Of a DNA stretch of 64,000 nt, positions 44,509 to 52,667 are shown piece by piece. A program made the translations under genes and the position numbers. Each line of letters starts with the position of its first letter. Positions within the stretch are counted from its first letter, which is position 1. Location of the stretch: the NCBI GenBank assembly GCA_910575775.1, contig CAJTEY010000013.1, positions 1 through 64,000 of the forward strand, given 5' to 3'. Under the pieces are notes generated by a model that saw only the letters and a program-made list of their open reading frames with translations, made no database searches and was not told where the DNA came from. This DNA is from Lachnospiraceae bacterium (lineage in GTDB: Bacteria; Bacillota; Clostridia; Lachnospirales; Lachnospiraceae).

Positions 44509-45337
44509 AAAAATCGGAAAGATAACGTTGGCTGCGGTGTTTGGATATCTGTTTACGTTTCTGATCGCCATTACGGTGCTGATCCCCATTCTGTGGCTGC
44601 TTGTCTCATCCTTTAAGACCGATGTGGGCGTGATCAAGTTTCCGCCCCGGTTTTTCCCGGAAGAATGGACGCTGCATCAGTACCTGTATGTGGGGGACAG
44701 CATTCCGATCTTTGAAATGACGAAGAATACCGTATTCTTTGCGGGAGGTGTGACGGTAATCAGCCTGTTGTTTGACTCTATGGCAGGCTACGCTTTTGCA
44801 AGGATGCGTTTTAAAGGCTCCAAGGTTTTGTTTTCCATCATTCTGCTGACGATGATGGTGCCGTTCCAGATTATTATGACGCCGCTTTACATCGAGGTGT
44901 ATAAGCTGCATCTTCTGGACAGTTATCTTGGGCTGATCCTGCCGAGGGCGACAAGTGCCTTTGGCATTTATATGATGAGTTCCTTCTTCCAGGGACTGCC
45001 GAAGTCATTGGAGGAATCGGGAAGGATAGACGGCATGAGCGAATTTCGGATTTTTTGGTCCATTATGATGCCGTTATGTAAACCGGCACTGGTGAGTCTG
45101 GGCATCTTCCATTTTATGAATAACTGGAACGATCTGCTCTATCCGCTGATGCTCACCAGTTCCCAGAATAAGCGGACGCTTTCGGCGGGACTTGCGGTTC
45201 TGGTGGGAAATAAGGTGATTAAGTACGGGCCGACGCTGGCTGCAACAATGATCTCTCTGACGCCGCTTCTGATCCTGTATATTTTCTGTCAGAAGTATTT
45301 CATAGAGGGTGTGGCGGCATCCGGGGTGAAGGAGTAG
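44495..45337 (+). CDS. Sugar ABC transporter permease (MalG-like)
   Basis: A 280-residue permease with six membrane segments and the EAA loop E-E-S-G-R-I-D-G-M-S-E-F-R-I-F-W. The ATG at 44495 follows GGAGGT; a second ATG two codons on (44501) has the better spacing. It overlaps the upstream permease by 14 bases. It forms the translocation channel with that protein. Confidence 0.93.
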   Translation: MRMRKKIGKITLAAVFGYLFTFLIAITVLIPILWLLVSSFKTDVGVIKFPPRFFPEEWTLHQYLYVGDSIPIFEMTKNTVFFAGGVTVISLLFDSMAGYAFARMRFKGSKVLFSIILLTMMVPFQIIMTPLYIEVYKLHLLDSYLGLILPRATSAFGIYMMSSFFQGLPKSLEESGRIDGMSEFRIFWSIMMPLCKPALVSLGIFHFMNNWNDLLYPLMLTSSQNKRTLSAGLAVLVGNKVIKYGPTLAATMISLTPLLILYIFCQKYFIEGVAASGVKE

Positions 45338-45414
45338 GCAGGTAGCGCGCGGGCAGCGCATAAACAGGACAAAAGACTTGAGAAATCAATAAAAATAAGG
45401 AGAACCGTAACGAC

Positions 45415-46929
45415 ATGGAGAAAATAAAAGCGCGGATCACTGTGAATAAGAAATTTGTAAGGGGTGAGATTGACAGGAGGATTTACGGCTCTTTCGTGGA
45501 GCATATGGGCCGGGTGGTCTATTCGGGCATCTATGAACCGGGACATGAAACTGCGGACGAGAATGGATTCCGGCAGGATGTGCTGGAGAAAGTAAAGCAG
45601 ATGGGCGTCACAGCCGTGCGCTATCCGGGAGGGAACTTTGTTTCCTGCTATGACTGGCGTGACGGCGTGGGACCGGCCAAGGGGCGTCCCCGCAGGCTGG
45701 AGATTGCATGGCGCGCCATCGAGACCAATGAGGTCGGGATCAATGAATTTATGCGCTGGGCAGAGAAAGCGGGGATTGAGCCGGTGTTTGCCGTAAATCT
45801 GGGGACGAAGGGGATTGAGAACGCGGTGTCCCTTGTGGAGTACTGTAATATCAAGGAGGGAACCTTTTACAGTGACTGGCGAAAGGAACACGGGGTGGAA
45901 AACCCATACGGCATCAAGACATGGTGTCTTGGAAATGAGATGGACGGCGACTGGCAGATCGGGCATAAGACGGCACAGGAGTACGGCAGGCTGGCACAGG
46001 AGACGGCAAAGGCCATGAAACAGGTGGACAACAGCATTGAGCTTGTCTCCTGCGGCAGTTCCAAGTCCGATATGAAAACTTATCCCGACTGGGAGGCGGA
46101 AACGCTGAAATATACATATCCTTATGTGGATTATGTTTCCCTGCACCAGTACTACGGCGGGCAGGAACTGGGCACGGAGAATTTCCTTTCCCAGTCGCTT
46201 GACATGGAGCGGTATATCAAAACGGTGATCGGGACGTGCGACTATGTGAAGGCATGGCACCGTTCGGACAAGACGCTGTACATCAGCTTTGACGAGTGGG
46301 GCGTGTGGTCGGTGCCGGATCAGGTTGTGGCGGCTTCGGTGGATGAAAGTCCCTGGCAGGTGGCGCCGCATCTGAGCGAACAGATTTACACAATGGAAGA
46401 TTCTCTCCTGTTTGCCGGAATGATGATGAACTTTTTAAAGTATGCGGACCGCATTAAGATTGCATGTCAGTCCCTGCTGACCAATATCAGCGCGGCAATT
46501 ATGACCGAGCGGGGCGGGGAGGTGTGGGTGCAGCCGATTTACTATCCCTTTATGCATATGGCCAATTATGGGGTGGGTAAAACCCTGCTTGGTGTGGACG
46601 AAATACCTTGTTATGACTGTGATCTCAGCAAAGATGTGCCCTGTGTGGATTATGCGGTTGTTTATAATGAGGAGGAAAGGGAAGTGGTTCTGTTTGCCGT
46701 AAACCGCACGGGGAAAGAGGCGGAGGTGGATCTGGAGCTGCAGGGATTTGATGCAGTCTGCGTCAAGGAGCATATCACCATGCACTGCGAGGACAGGAAA
46801 ACGACCAATCTGGAAAATCATCATGCGGTAAGGCCGCAGCAGACGGATCAAAGTGTTCTTCGGGACAGCAAAGTGAAAAGTATTCTGCCGTCTTTTTCCT
46901 GGAATATGGTACGAATTGAAATTCTGTGA
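45415..46929 (+). CDS. abfA: Alpha-L-arabinofuranosidase, GH51
   Basis: A 504-residue cytoplasmic glycosidase that removes terminal arabinofuranose from imported arabino-oligosaccharides. The GH51 catalytic residues are visible: acid/base E175 in C-L-G-N-E-M-D-G and nucleophile E294 in Y-I-S-F-D-E-W-G. Conserved R-Y-P-G-G-N-F and Y-D-W-R-D-G-V-G-P segments precede them. There is no signal peptide. It follows the transporter genes by about 80 bases with AAGGAG before the ATG. Confidence 0.95.
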   Translation: MEKIKARITVNKKFVRGEIDRRIYGSFVEHMGRVVYSGIYEPGHETADENGFRQDVLEKVKQMGVTAVRYPGGNFVSCYDWRDGVGPAKGRPRRLEIAWRAIETNEVGINEFMRWAEKAGIEPVFAVNLGTKGIENAVSLVEYCNIKEGTFYSDWRKEHGVENPYGIKTWCLGNEMDGDWQIGHKTAQEYGRLAQETAKAMKQVDNSIELVSCGSSKSDMKTYPDWEAETLKYTYPYVDYVSLHQYYGGQELGTENFLSQSLDMERYIKTVIGTCDYVKAWHRSDKTLYISFDEWGVWSVPDQVVAASVDESPWQVAPHLSEQIYTMEDSLLFAGMMMNFLKYADRIKIACQSLLTNISAAIMTERGGEVWVQPIYYPFMHMANYGVGKTLLGVDEIPCYDCDLSKDVPCVDYAVVYNEEEREVVLFAVNRTGKEAEVDLELQGFDAVCVKEHITMHCEDRKTTNLENHHAVRPQQTDQSVLRDSKVKSILPSFSWNMVRIEIL

Positions 46930-46941
46930 TAAAATATAAAC

Positions 46942-46980
46942 GCGAAACTTAGTGCTTTTACAAGAAGTACTAAGTTTCGC
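46942..46980. terminator. Long hairpin between abfA and the LacI gene
   Basis: Sixteen-base arms (46942-46957 and 46965-46980, GCGAAACTTAGTGCTT form) with one G-U pair and a 7-base loop. No T-run follows, so it may be an operator or attenuator rather than a full terminator. Confidence 0.6.
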
Positions 46981-47013
46981 CGAATAAAAGCCAGTCATAA
47001 AGGGGGATAAGCG

Positions 47014-48018
47014 GTGGCGATAACAGCGAAGGAACTTGCCGAAATGTGTGGTGTTTCGAGGATGACCGTGCACCGGGCGCTCACAGATACAGGAAGGATC
47101 AACCCCCAGACGAAGGAATTAATTCAGGCCAAGGCGAAGGAATGCGGCTACCGGCCGGATCTGCTGGCGCGAGGGCTGGTAAAAGGACAGACCTTTTACA
47201 TAGGCGTGGTGGTGCTTGATGTGAACAACAGATATTTCTCGCAGATGCTCAGCGCCATCAGCACAGAGGCGCGCAAGCGGGGGTATTTTGTCAACATCAC
47301 GCTCCATGAAGAGAACAAGGAGATGGAAAAGGAGCAGTTGGAGCGGCTGGTGGATTACCATGTGGATGGCATTATCCTCTCCTCGGTCAACCAGGGAAAG
47401 GCGTACAGGGATTTTCTGAGGAGTCTCGACACGCCCGTTGTGACGATAGGAAATAAAATTTCGGACGGCATTCCGTTTGTCAGCATCAAGGAGAAAGAAG
47501 CGGCGGGGGAAGCTGCGGAGACGATCTTAAAAAAAGGTTACAAAAAAATCGTTTTCGTGTGCCCGCCCCTGGAGCAGACCGAGGGAAACACCTATGTGCA
47601 CCGGCAGCGTCTGGAGGGCTTTACGGAGGCGGTGGAGAGGTGGAAACATACCGGGAACAAGACGGTGGAGAGTCTGGTGATCGGTGTCCGGGAAGGGTTT
47701 GTGGATCGTGCCTTTGAAGAACTGCAGATTTCCGAAAAGAGAACGGCTTTTTTCTGCTCCGGCGATGTCTTTGCCCTGGACATTATGAAATATATGACAG
47801 GAAAGGGAAAAAAGGCCGGGGCGGATTACGGAATTGTAGGGTTCGACGGCATTGACGTTTTGGACTATGTGACGCCGCGGCTTTATACCATCTATAATCC
47901 TGTGGAACCTGTGGCGAAGGAGGCGGTGAAGCTTCTCTTCAGGCTGATGAACGGGGAAGCGGCGGGAGATGAGACGGTGATATTGGACTGTAAAATGATG
48001 GCGGGCGATACGTTGTGA
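47014..48018 (+). CDS. LacI family transcriptional regulator
   Basis: A 334-residue regulator. The N-terminal helix-turn-helix (T-A-K-E-L-A-E-M-C-G-V-S-R-M-T-V-H-R-A-L) and hinge helix (Y-R-P-D-L-L-A-R-G-L) are followed by a periplasmic-binding-protein-like sensor domain (G-V-V-V-L-D-V-N-N-R-Y-F, G-I-I-L-S-S-V, G-I-V-G-F-D-G-I-D). The start is GTG, with GGGGG upstream. As the last regulator of the arabinoside operon it probably represses the promoter at 41873 until sugar is present. Confidence 0.92.
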   Translation: MAITAKELAEMCGVSRMTVHRALTDTGRINPQTKELIQAKAKECGYRPDLLARGLVKGQTFYIGVVVLDVNNRYFSQMLSAISTEARKRGYFVNITLHEENKEMEKEQLERLVDYHVDGIILSSVNQGKAYRDFLRSLDTPVVTIGNKISDGIPFVSIKEKEAAGEAAETILKKGYKKIVFVCPPLEQTEGNTYVHRQRLEGFTEAVERWKHTGNKTVESLVIGVREGFVDRAFEELQISEKRTAFFCSGDVFALDIMKYMTGKGKKAGADYGIVGFDGIDVLDYVTPRLYTIYNPVEPVAKEAVKLLFRLMNGEAAGDETVILDCKMMAGDTL

Positions 48019-48050
48019 GAAACATGTGAAACAAAGAGGGGGGGCAGACG

Positions 48051-48377
48051 TTGGCGACGACAAAGGAATTTCACGATTATGTGGTGGGAAATCTGCAGAG
48101 AGTGGGCGATGTGACCACCAGAAAGATGATGGGAGAATACTGTGTTTACTTTCAGGGAAAGTTGATCGGCGATATCTGCGACAACTGCCTGTTTTTAAAA
48201 CCGACGGAATCGGTTCTCCGTCTGCTGCCTGACGCGGACAGGGACTATCCCTATGAGGGATCCAAAACGCAGATGGTGATCGTGGAGGATGTGGAGAACG
48301 AGGCGCTGATGGCGGAAATCTTACAGGAGATGTACAAGGAACTGCCGGAGCCCAAGAAGAAGGCGAAGAGAGTTTAG
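48051..48377 (+). CDS. TfoX/Sxy N-terminal-domain protein
   Basis: A 108-residue protein of the TfoX_N type: F-H-D-Y-V-V-G-N-L, T-R-K-M-M-G-E-Y-C-V-Y-F-Q-G-K, then D-N-C-L-F-L-K. The fold is shared with the competence regulator Sxy, but stand-alone Firmicute versions have no known role. Initiation is at TTG, directly after a G-rich GAGGGGGGG site. It lies 32 bases after the LacI gene and may be read with it. Confidence 0.8.
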   Translation: MATTKEFHDYVVGNLQRVGDVTTRKMMGEYCVYFQGKLIGDICDNCLFLKPTESVLRLLPDADRDYPYEGSKTQMVIVEDVENEALMAEILQEMYKELPEPKKKAKRV

Positions 48378-48461
48378 AAATTTTTAACAGGCATAAACTG
48401 CCTGGGCATGGTATACTGGCCGTATAGGAAATCTGTGGATAAGCAGAACAAGGAGAAAGCT

Positions 48462-49052
48462 ATGCCGAACACAAATACAACAAAGGCCGCGCTTGGGGAA
48501 TCCCTGAAAAAACTGGTTCTGACAAAACGGCTGGAGAAGATAACGATCAACGATCTCACGACGGACTGCGGCATCAGCAGAATGGCGTTTTACTATCATT
48601 TCAAGGATATTTACGATCTGGTGGAATGGGTCTGCGTGGAGGACGGAAAGAAAGTCTTGCAGGGCAAAAAGACTTATGAGACATGGCAGGAGGGCATGAG
48701 CCAGATTTTTGAGGCTGTTCTGGAAAACAAAGCGTTTGTTTTGAATGTGTACCGCAGCATCGGCAGGGAAAAGGTGGAGGGGTATCTATACAAGCTTACT
48801 TACGAAATGATCAAGGAAGTGGTGGAGGACAGATGCCGGGGCGTGGCGCTTTTGGCGGCGCACAAGGATTTTATCGCTGATTTTTATAAGTATGGATTTG
48901 TTGGAATTATGCTCGACTGGGTCGGTCACGGCATGAAGGAAGACTATGAGGAAATTGTAGACAACATGGGCGTTATGCTGCACGGCAATATCGCCCGTTC
49001 CATCAAGAATTTCGAGAAGGCGGACGGCGGAGTGGTCTCTGTAGAAACATAA
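48462..49052 (+). CDS. TetR family regulator (DhaS-like)
   Basis: A 196-residue TetR-type regulator with the helix-turn-helix I-T-I-N-D-L-T-T-D-C-G-I-S-R-M-A-F-Y-Y-H-F near residue 30. Its C-terminal part is of the DhaS/TetR_C_8 type. The ATG at 48462 has AAGGAG upstream. It is followed by a repeat element, a terminator and the oleate hydratase promoter; I infer that it controls that gene, perhaps in response to fatty acids. Confidence 0.9.
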   Translation: MPNTNTTKAALGESLKKLVLTKRLEKITINDLTTDCGISRMAFYYHFKDIYDLVEWVCVEDGKKVLQGKKTYETWQEGMSQIFEAVLENKAFVLNVYRSIGREKVEGYLYKLTYEMIKEVVEDRCRGVALLAAHKDFIADFYKYGFVGIMLDWVGHGMKEDYEEIVDNMGVMLHGNIARSIKNFEKADGGVVSVET

Positions 49053-49055
49053 AGC

Positions 49056-49166
49056 GGAGAATGCCGTATTTCAGGCATTCTCCTAAGTGAGACGGAGTTG
49101 CGAAGCAGCTCCTAGAGCTTCTCCACGAAACAGCCTCTGCTGTGAGTGGCTAGAAGTTCTTCTCAC
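49056..49166 (-). repeat. Structured repeat element, copy 2
   Basis: Read leftward it has the same plan as 11545-11637: GTGAGA/TCTCAC, AGAACTTCT/AGAAGCTCT, an inner CAGC/GCTG loop and a following GGAGAATGCC/GGCATTCTCC hairpin. One stem position changes from T-A in copy 1 to C-G here. An extra small hairpin (about 20 bases, near 49093-49113) is inserted before the last strand. Confidence 0.7.
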
Positions 49167-49178
49167 TTTACATATAGG

Positions 49179-49214
49179 GCGGAATGATAAGTTTTTTATC
49201 ATTTCGCTTTTTTT
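49179..49214 (+). terminator. Rho-independent terminator after the TetR gene
   Basis: GCGGAATGATAA pairs with TTATCATTTCGC (one G-U pair) around GTTTT and is followed by TTTTTTT. Confidence 0.9.
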
Positions 49215-49219
49215 GTAAA

Positions 49220-49248
49220 TTGGTAAAAGCGGGAAGAAGGGGTATGAT
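49220..49248 (+). promoter_or_regulatory. Promoter of the oleate hydratase gene
   Basis: TTGGTA (49220-49225) and TATGAT (49243-49248) are spaced by 17 bases, directly after the terminator. The gene begins at 49318. Confidence 0.65.
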
Positions 49249-49317
49249 AGCTTTAGTAATCAAAAAGAAAACATCGGCGGCGTGAAAACCGCAGGAATCA
49301 GGAAAGGTGGAACATAT

Positions 49318-51345
49318 ATGGCAAACAGGAAGAGTATCGGACTTGGCGTGGCGGTTGTGGCGGCAGCAGGAGCGGGCGCGGCGCTGGCGGCGAAGAACTT
49401 ACAGAAAAAGGCCCATGTGGGGCTGGAGCCGGGACAGGCGGCAAACGACAATTTCGACGGTGAAAACGGGGAAATGACGGCAGCGAAAGGCCGCAGAAAA
49501 TACACGGAGCTGGACTACCGCAACACCGAGCTTGGACGGTACGATAAAAACAGCAAGGGCATCTATTACAGCAACGGCAATTATGAGGCGTTCGCAAAGC
49601 CGAGGAAACCGGAAGGCGTGGACGAGAAAAACGCTTACATCGTAGGCAGCGGTCTCGCCTCCCTGGCGGCGGCGTGCTTCCTTGTACGCGACGGACAGAT
49701 GCCCGGCAGCCACATTCATATTTTGGAATCCATGGATATAGCGGGCGGCGCCTGCGACGGCATCGACGATCCCACCAGAGGTTATGTGATGCGCGGCGGC
49801 AGAGAGATGGAGAACCATTTTGAGTGCCTGTGGGATCTGTTCCGCAGCATTCCTTCCATCGAGAAGCCGGGTGTGTCGGTGCTGGACGAATACTACTGGC
49901 TGAACAAGGAGGATCCGAACTATTCTCTCTGTCGTGCCACCGTAAACAGAGGGCAGGACGCCCACACGGACGGCAGGTTCAATCTGAGCCAGAAGGGCTG
50001 TATGGAGATTATGAAACTCTTTATGACGAAGGATGAGGATCTCTATGACAAGACCATCGAGGATGTGTTCGACGAAGAAGTGTTTGACTCCACTTTCTGG
50101 CTGTACTGGCGCACCATGTTTGCCTTTGAGAACTGGCACAGCGCGTTGGAGATGAAGCTGTACTTCCAGCGGTTTATTCACCATATCGCGGGACTGCCGG
50201 ATTTCAGCGCTTTGAAATTTACGAAATATAACCAGTATGAATCCTTGATTCTGCCTATGCAGAAATATCTGGAGGCAGCGGGCGTTGACTTCCAGTTTAA
50301 CACTGAAGTGACCAACGTAATCTTCGGGTTCGAGGGAGATAAAAAGATAGCCAAGGCCATCGAGTGCAAGGTGAAGGGTGTGGAGAAAGGTATTATGTTA
50401 ACCGAAAATGACCTTGTCTTCGTGACAAACGGAAGCTGCACCGAGGGAACGATCTATGGCGACCAGAACCATGCACCAAACGGGGATGCGGAAGTGCGCA
50501 CGAGCGGATGCTGGAGCCTCTGGAAAAATATTGCGAAGCAGGATCCTTCTTTCGGGCGTCCTGAGAAATTCTGCTCCGATGTGGCGAAGACAAACTGGGA
50601 GTCCGCTACCGTCACCACGCTGGACGATAAGATTCTTCCCTATATCGAGGCGATCTGCAAGCGCGACCCGAGAAGCGGCAAGGTAGTGACCGGCGGTATC
50701 GTGAGCTGTCAGGATTCCGCATGGCTCTTAAGCTGGACCATCAACAGGCAGGGGCAGTTTAAAGAGCAGGATAAGAAGAAAGTCTGCGTCTGGGTGTACG
50801 GTCTGTTCACGGATGTGGAGGGCGATTATGTGAAGAAGCCCATGAAGGATTGTACCGGCAAGGAAATCACGCAGGAGTGGCTCTATCATCTGGGCGTGCC
50901 TGTGGAAGAGATCGACGAGCTTGCAGAGAAGAGCGCGGTGTGCGTGCCTACCATGATGCCTTATATTACCGCTTTCTTTATGCCGAGAACGGCGGGTGAC
51001 AGACCTGACGTGATTCCCGACGGTTGTGTGAACTTTGCGTTCCTCGGCCAGTTTGCACAGACCCCGAGAGACACCGTGTTTACCACAGAGTATTCTGTCA
51101 GAACCGCCATGGAAGCCGTTTACGGGCTGCTTGGCGTGGACAGGGGCGTGCCGGAAGTGTGGGGCAGCGTTTACGATATCAGAGAGCTTCTCTCCAGCAG
51201 CGTGAAGCTGATGGACGGCAAGTCCCCGCTTGAAATCAATCTGGGACCACTGAACCCGGTGAAGAAGCTTCTGCTGAAGCTGGTGAAAGGCACAGCAGTG
51301 GAGAAGGTGATGCGGGATCAGGGTGTTTTAAAAGAGTGGATGTAA
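49318..51345 (+). CDS. ohyA: Oleate hydratase
   Basis: A 675-residue FAD enzyme that adds water to the cis-9 double bond of oleate to make 10-hydroxystearate, thought to detoxify unsaturated fatty acids. FAD-binding G-S-G-L-A-S-L-A-A (residues 110-118) and E-S-M-D lead to the catalytic region R-G-G-R-E-M-E with E163 in the place of the conserved glutamate. N-F-A-F-L-G-Q-F-A lies near the end. Unusually, an alanine/glycine-rich hydrophobic segment (about 5-26) precedes the enzyme, suggesting membrane attachment. AAAGGTGG precedes the ATG. Confidence 0.95.
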   Translation: MANRKSIGLGVAVVAAAGAGAALAAKNLQKKAHVGLEPGQAANDNFDGENGEMTAAKGRRKYTELDYRNTELGRYDKNSKGIYYSNGNYEAFAKPRKPEGVDEKNAYIVGSGLASLAAACFLVRDGQMPGSHIHILESMDIAGGACDGIDDPTRGYVMRGGREMENHFECLWDLFRSIPSIEKPGVSVLDEYYWLNKEDPNYSLCRATVNRGQDAHTDGRFNLSQKGCMEIMKLFMTKDEDLYDKTIEDVFDEEVFDSTFWLYWRTMFAFENWHSALEMKLYFQRFIHHIAGLPDFSALKFTKYNQYESLILPMQKYLEAAGVDFQFNTEVTNVIFGFEGDKKIAKAIECKVKGVEKGIMLTENDLVFVTNGSCTEGTIYGDQNHAPNGDAEVRTSGCWSLWKNIAKQDPSFGRPEKFCSDVAKTNWESATVTTLDDKILPYIEAICKRDPRSGKVVTGGIVSCQDSAWLLSWTINRQGQFKEQDKKKVCVWVYGLFTDVEGDYVKKPMKDCTGKEITQEWLYHLGVPVEEIDELAEKSAVCVPTMMPYITAFFMPRTAGDRPDVIPDGCVNFAFLGQFAQTPRDTVFTTEYSVRTAMEAVYGLLGVDRGVPEVWGSVYDIRELLSSSVKLMDGKSPLEINLGPLNPVKKLLLKLVKGTAVEKVMRDQGVLKEWM

Positions 51346-51383
51346 AACTATGCCACAATAGGAGAGCTTTAAAGAAAAGACTG

Positions 51384-51415
51384 GAAACAGGCGGCGCGGT
51401 TGTGCTGCCTGTTTC
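51384..51415 (+). terminator. Hairpin after ohyA
   Basis: GAAACAGGC pairs with GCCTGTTTC. Only a short AT-rich run follows, so this is a weak terminator candidate. Confidence 0.5.
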
Positions 51416-51499
51416 ACTATATATTGAGTATCGTAATGGTTAATATATTAGCTAAAAAGCCTGGTGGCGTGGTCAGGCTGCCTCTGTTATGGCGCGAGA

Positions 51500-52093
51500 C
51501 TATCTGATGATTTCCAGCATAGTGGCAATGTCCTCTGCCGCCATCGTCACTTTTGACTTTTCGATCAGGATATTTCCACCAGTCATAATGTAGGACGGCA
51601 TGATCCGTATCCCTTCATAATAGATTTCGCTGTTTCGCAGTTTGTAGGTGGAAACGGCGGGCACTGCATTTTTCTTTGATGCCTTTTTCGTAATCATGTT
51701 AAAAGCTTTCTTTGCCACATCGCCCATAAGCATAATCACCTTTACGTTGGGGAACAACGAAAGCTCCGCTTCCAGGTAAGGCAGGCTGTTCTCGATGCTG
51801 CCCTTATCAATGTTGTATTCTGACTTAGGTGTTTTTACGGCGTTTGTGATATAGATTCCCTTTTGCAATATGTCCTGTATGGAAGTGACCTTCGCCCCTG
51901 CCATCTGGAAAAGGGGAATCGTTGTTTTCAGATAATCGGCGTCGGCGGCTCCGTAAAAATCCTGTATGGGGTCGGAGGGGACGACTTCATTGATCATAAT
52001 TGCCTTGATTGTGGGCGGGTCAATTTCAATATTGTTTAGATAGATGCCGCTTGCCGTACTTAATTTTGTTTCAAGTTCCGTTTTTATATTCAT
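51500..52093 (-). CDS. Uracil-DNA glycosylase-superfamily protein
   Basis: A 197-residue protein. The segment A-I-M-I-N-E-V-V-P-S-D-P-I-Q-D-F-Y-G-A near residue 35 resembles the water-activating loop of UDG-like proteins, and V-K-V-I-M-L-M-G-D-V-A-K-K-A-F fits a core strand and helix. Members of this group remove uracil from DNA or have lost that activity; which applies is not clear here. The ATG at 52093 has AGGAG upstream. It stands alone on the left strand. Confidence 0.65.
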   Translation of the reverse strand: MNIKTELETKLSTASGIYLNNIEIDPPTIKAIMINEVVPSDPIQDFYGAADADYLKTTIPLFQMAGAKVTSIQDILQKGIYITNAVKTPKSEYNIDKGSIENSLPYLEAELSLFPNVKVIMLMGDVAKKAFNMITKKASKKNAVPAVSTYKLRNSEIYYEGIRIMPSYIMTGGNILIEKSKVTMAAEDIATMLEIIR

Positions 52094-52253
52094 ATCTCCA
52101 TGCTCCTTTTTACAGCCTGTTTGCTGATAGGATAACACAAAAAAGATGACAACTTGTGTCAACTTTTTGGAAAAGGAATAAATGTATAAAAAGCATGAGT
52201 TTTTAATACTGCTTTAAAATTTCCCCCAATGGGTGCAAAATTGTAAAAGAGTA

Positions 52254-52427
52254 TTAGGGCAATACTTCTAATAGTTCATACAAATTGTTAATGCTACCCC
52301 TTTGCTTTTCTACACGCTGTATCCTGATAAATTGGCAATTAGCACGATAAGCTGTTTTCCTATCCTTTTTTTCATATCCAATAAAAATCAATTCTGTGAT
52401 TGGAACGGTGAATTTTTCGCCAATCAT
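52254..52427 (-). CDS. Small hypothetical protein or gene relic
   Basis: A 57-residue leftward frame with AGAGGA six bases before its ATG, more AT-rich than its surroundings. Q-F-I-R-I-Q-R-V-E-K-Q is basic; no family is recognised. Just right of it (about 52500-52630) a rightward relic includes M-T-Q-R-E-L-A-V-R-T-G, as in XRE-type helix-turn-helix proteins, but without start or end. The stretch looks like degraded accessory DNA. Confidence 0.3.
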   Translation of the reverse strand: MIGEKFTVPITELIFIGYEKKDRKTAYRANCQFIRIQRVEKQRGSINNLYELLEVLP

Positions 52428-52628
52428 TTGTAATCCTCTGTAATTCGGTTTCCGATATCCCGCAACAGAAGAGGAGATATAATAATCAAAATAGGCTCTT
52501 CAGGGGTAATAGAAGACAGGGAAATGACGCAAAGGGAGCTGGCTGTCAGAACGGGAAGGAGGGAATCGTTCCGTGGAAAGCCCGTCCAAAATATGAGTGG
52601 GCATAGATCATGGAGTAAAGCATACTAA

Positions 52629-52662
52629 AAACTGCGGGTTCCTTCTGGGATACCCGCAGTTT
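52629..52662 (-). terminator. Terminator of glnA
   Basis: AAACTGCGGGT and ACCCGCAGTTT pair perfectly. Read leftward, TTTTTAG follows. It starts six bases after the glutamine synthetase stop. Confidence 0.9.
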
Positions 52663-52667
52663 ATTCA

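Noticed and set aside
45289..46371. Leftward open frame of 360 codons
   Set aside because: Antisense to the arabinofuranosidase gene; no recognisable domain.
42187..48018. Phage or defence island in the right half
   Set aside because: All genes there have ordinary metabolic, transport or regulatory signatures; no nuclease, reverse transcriptase or phage structural gene is visible.
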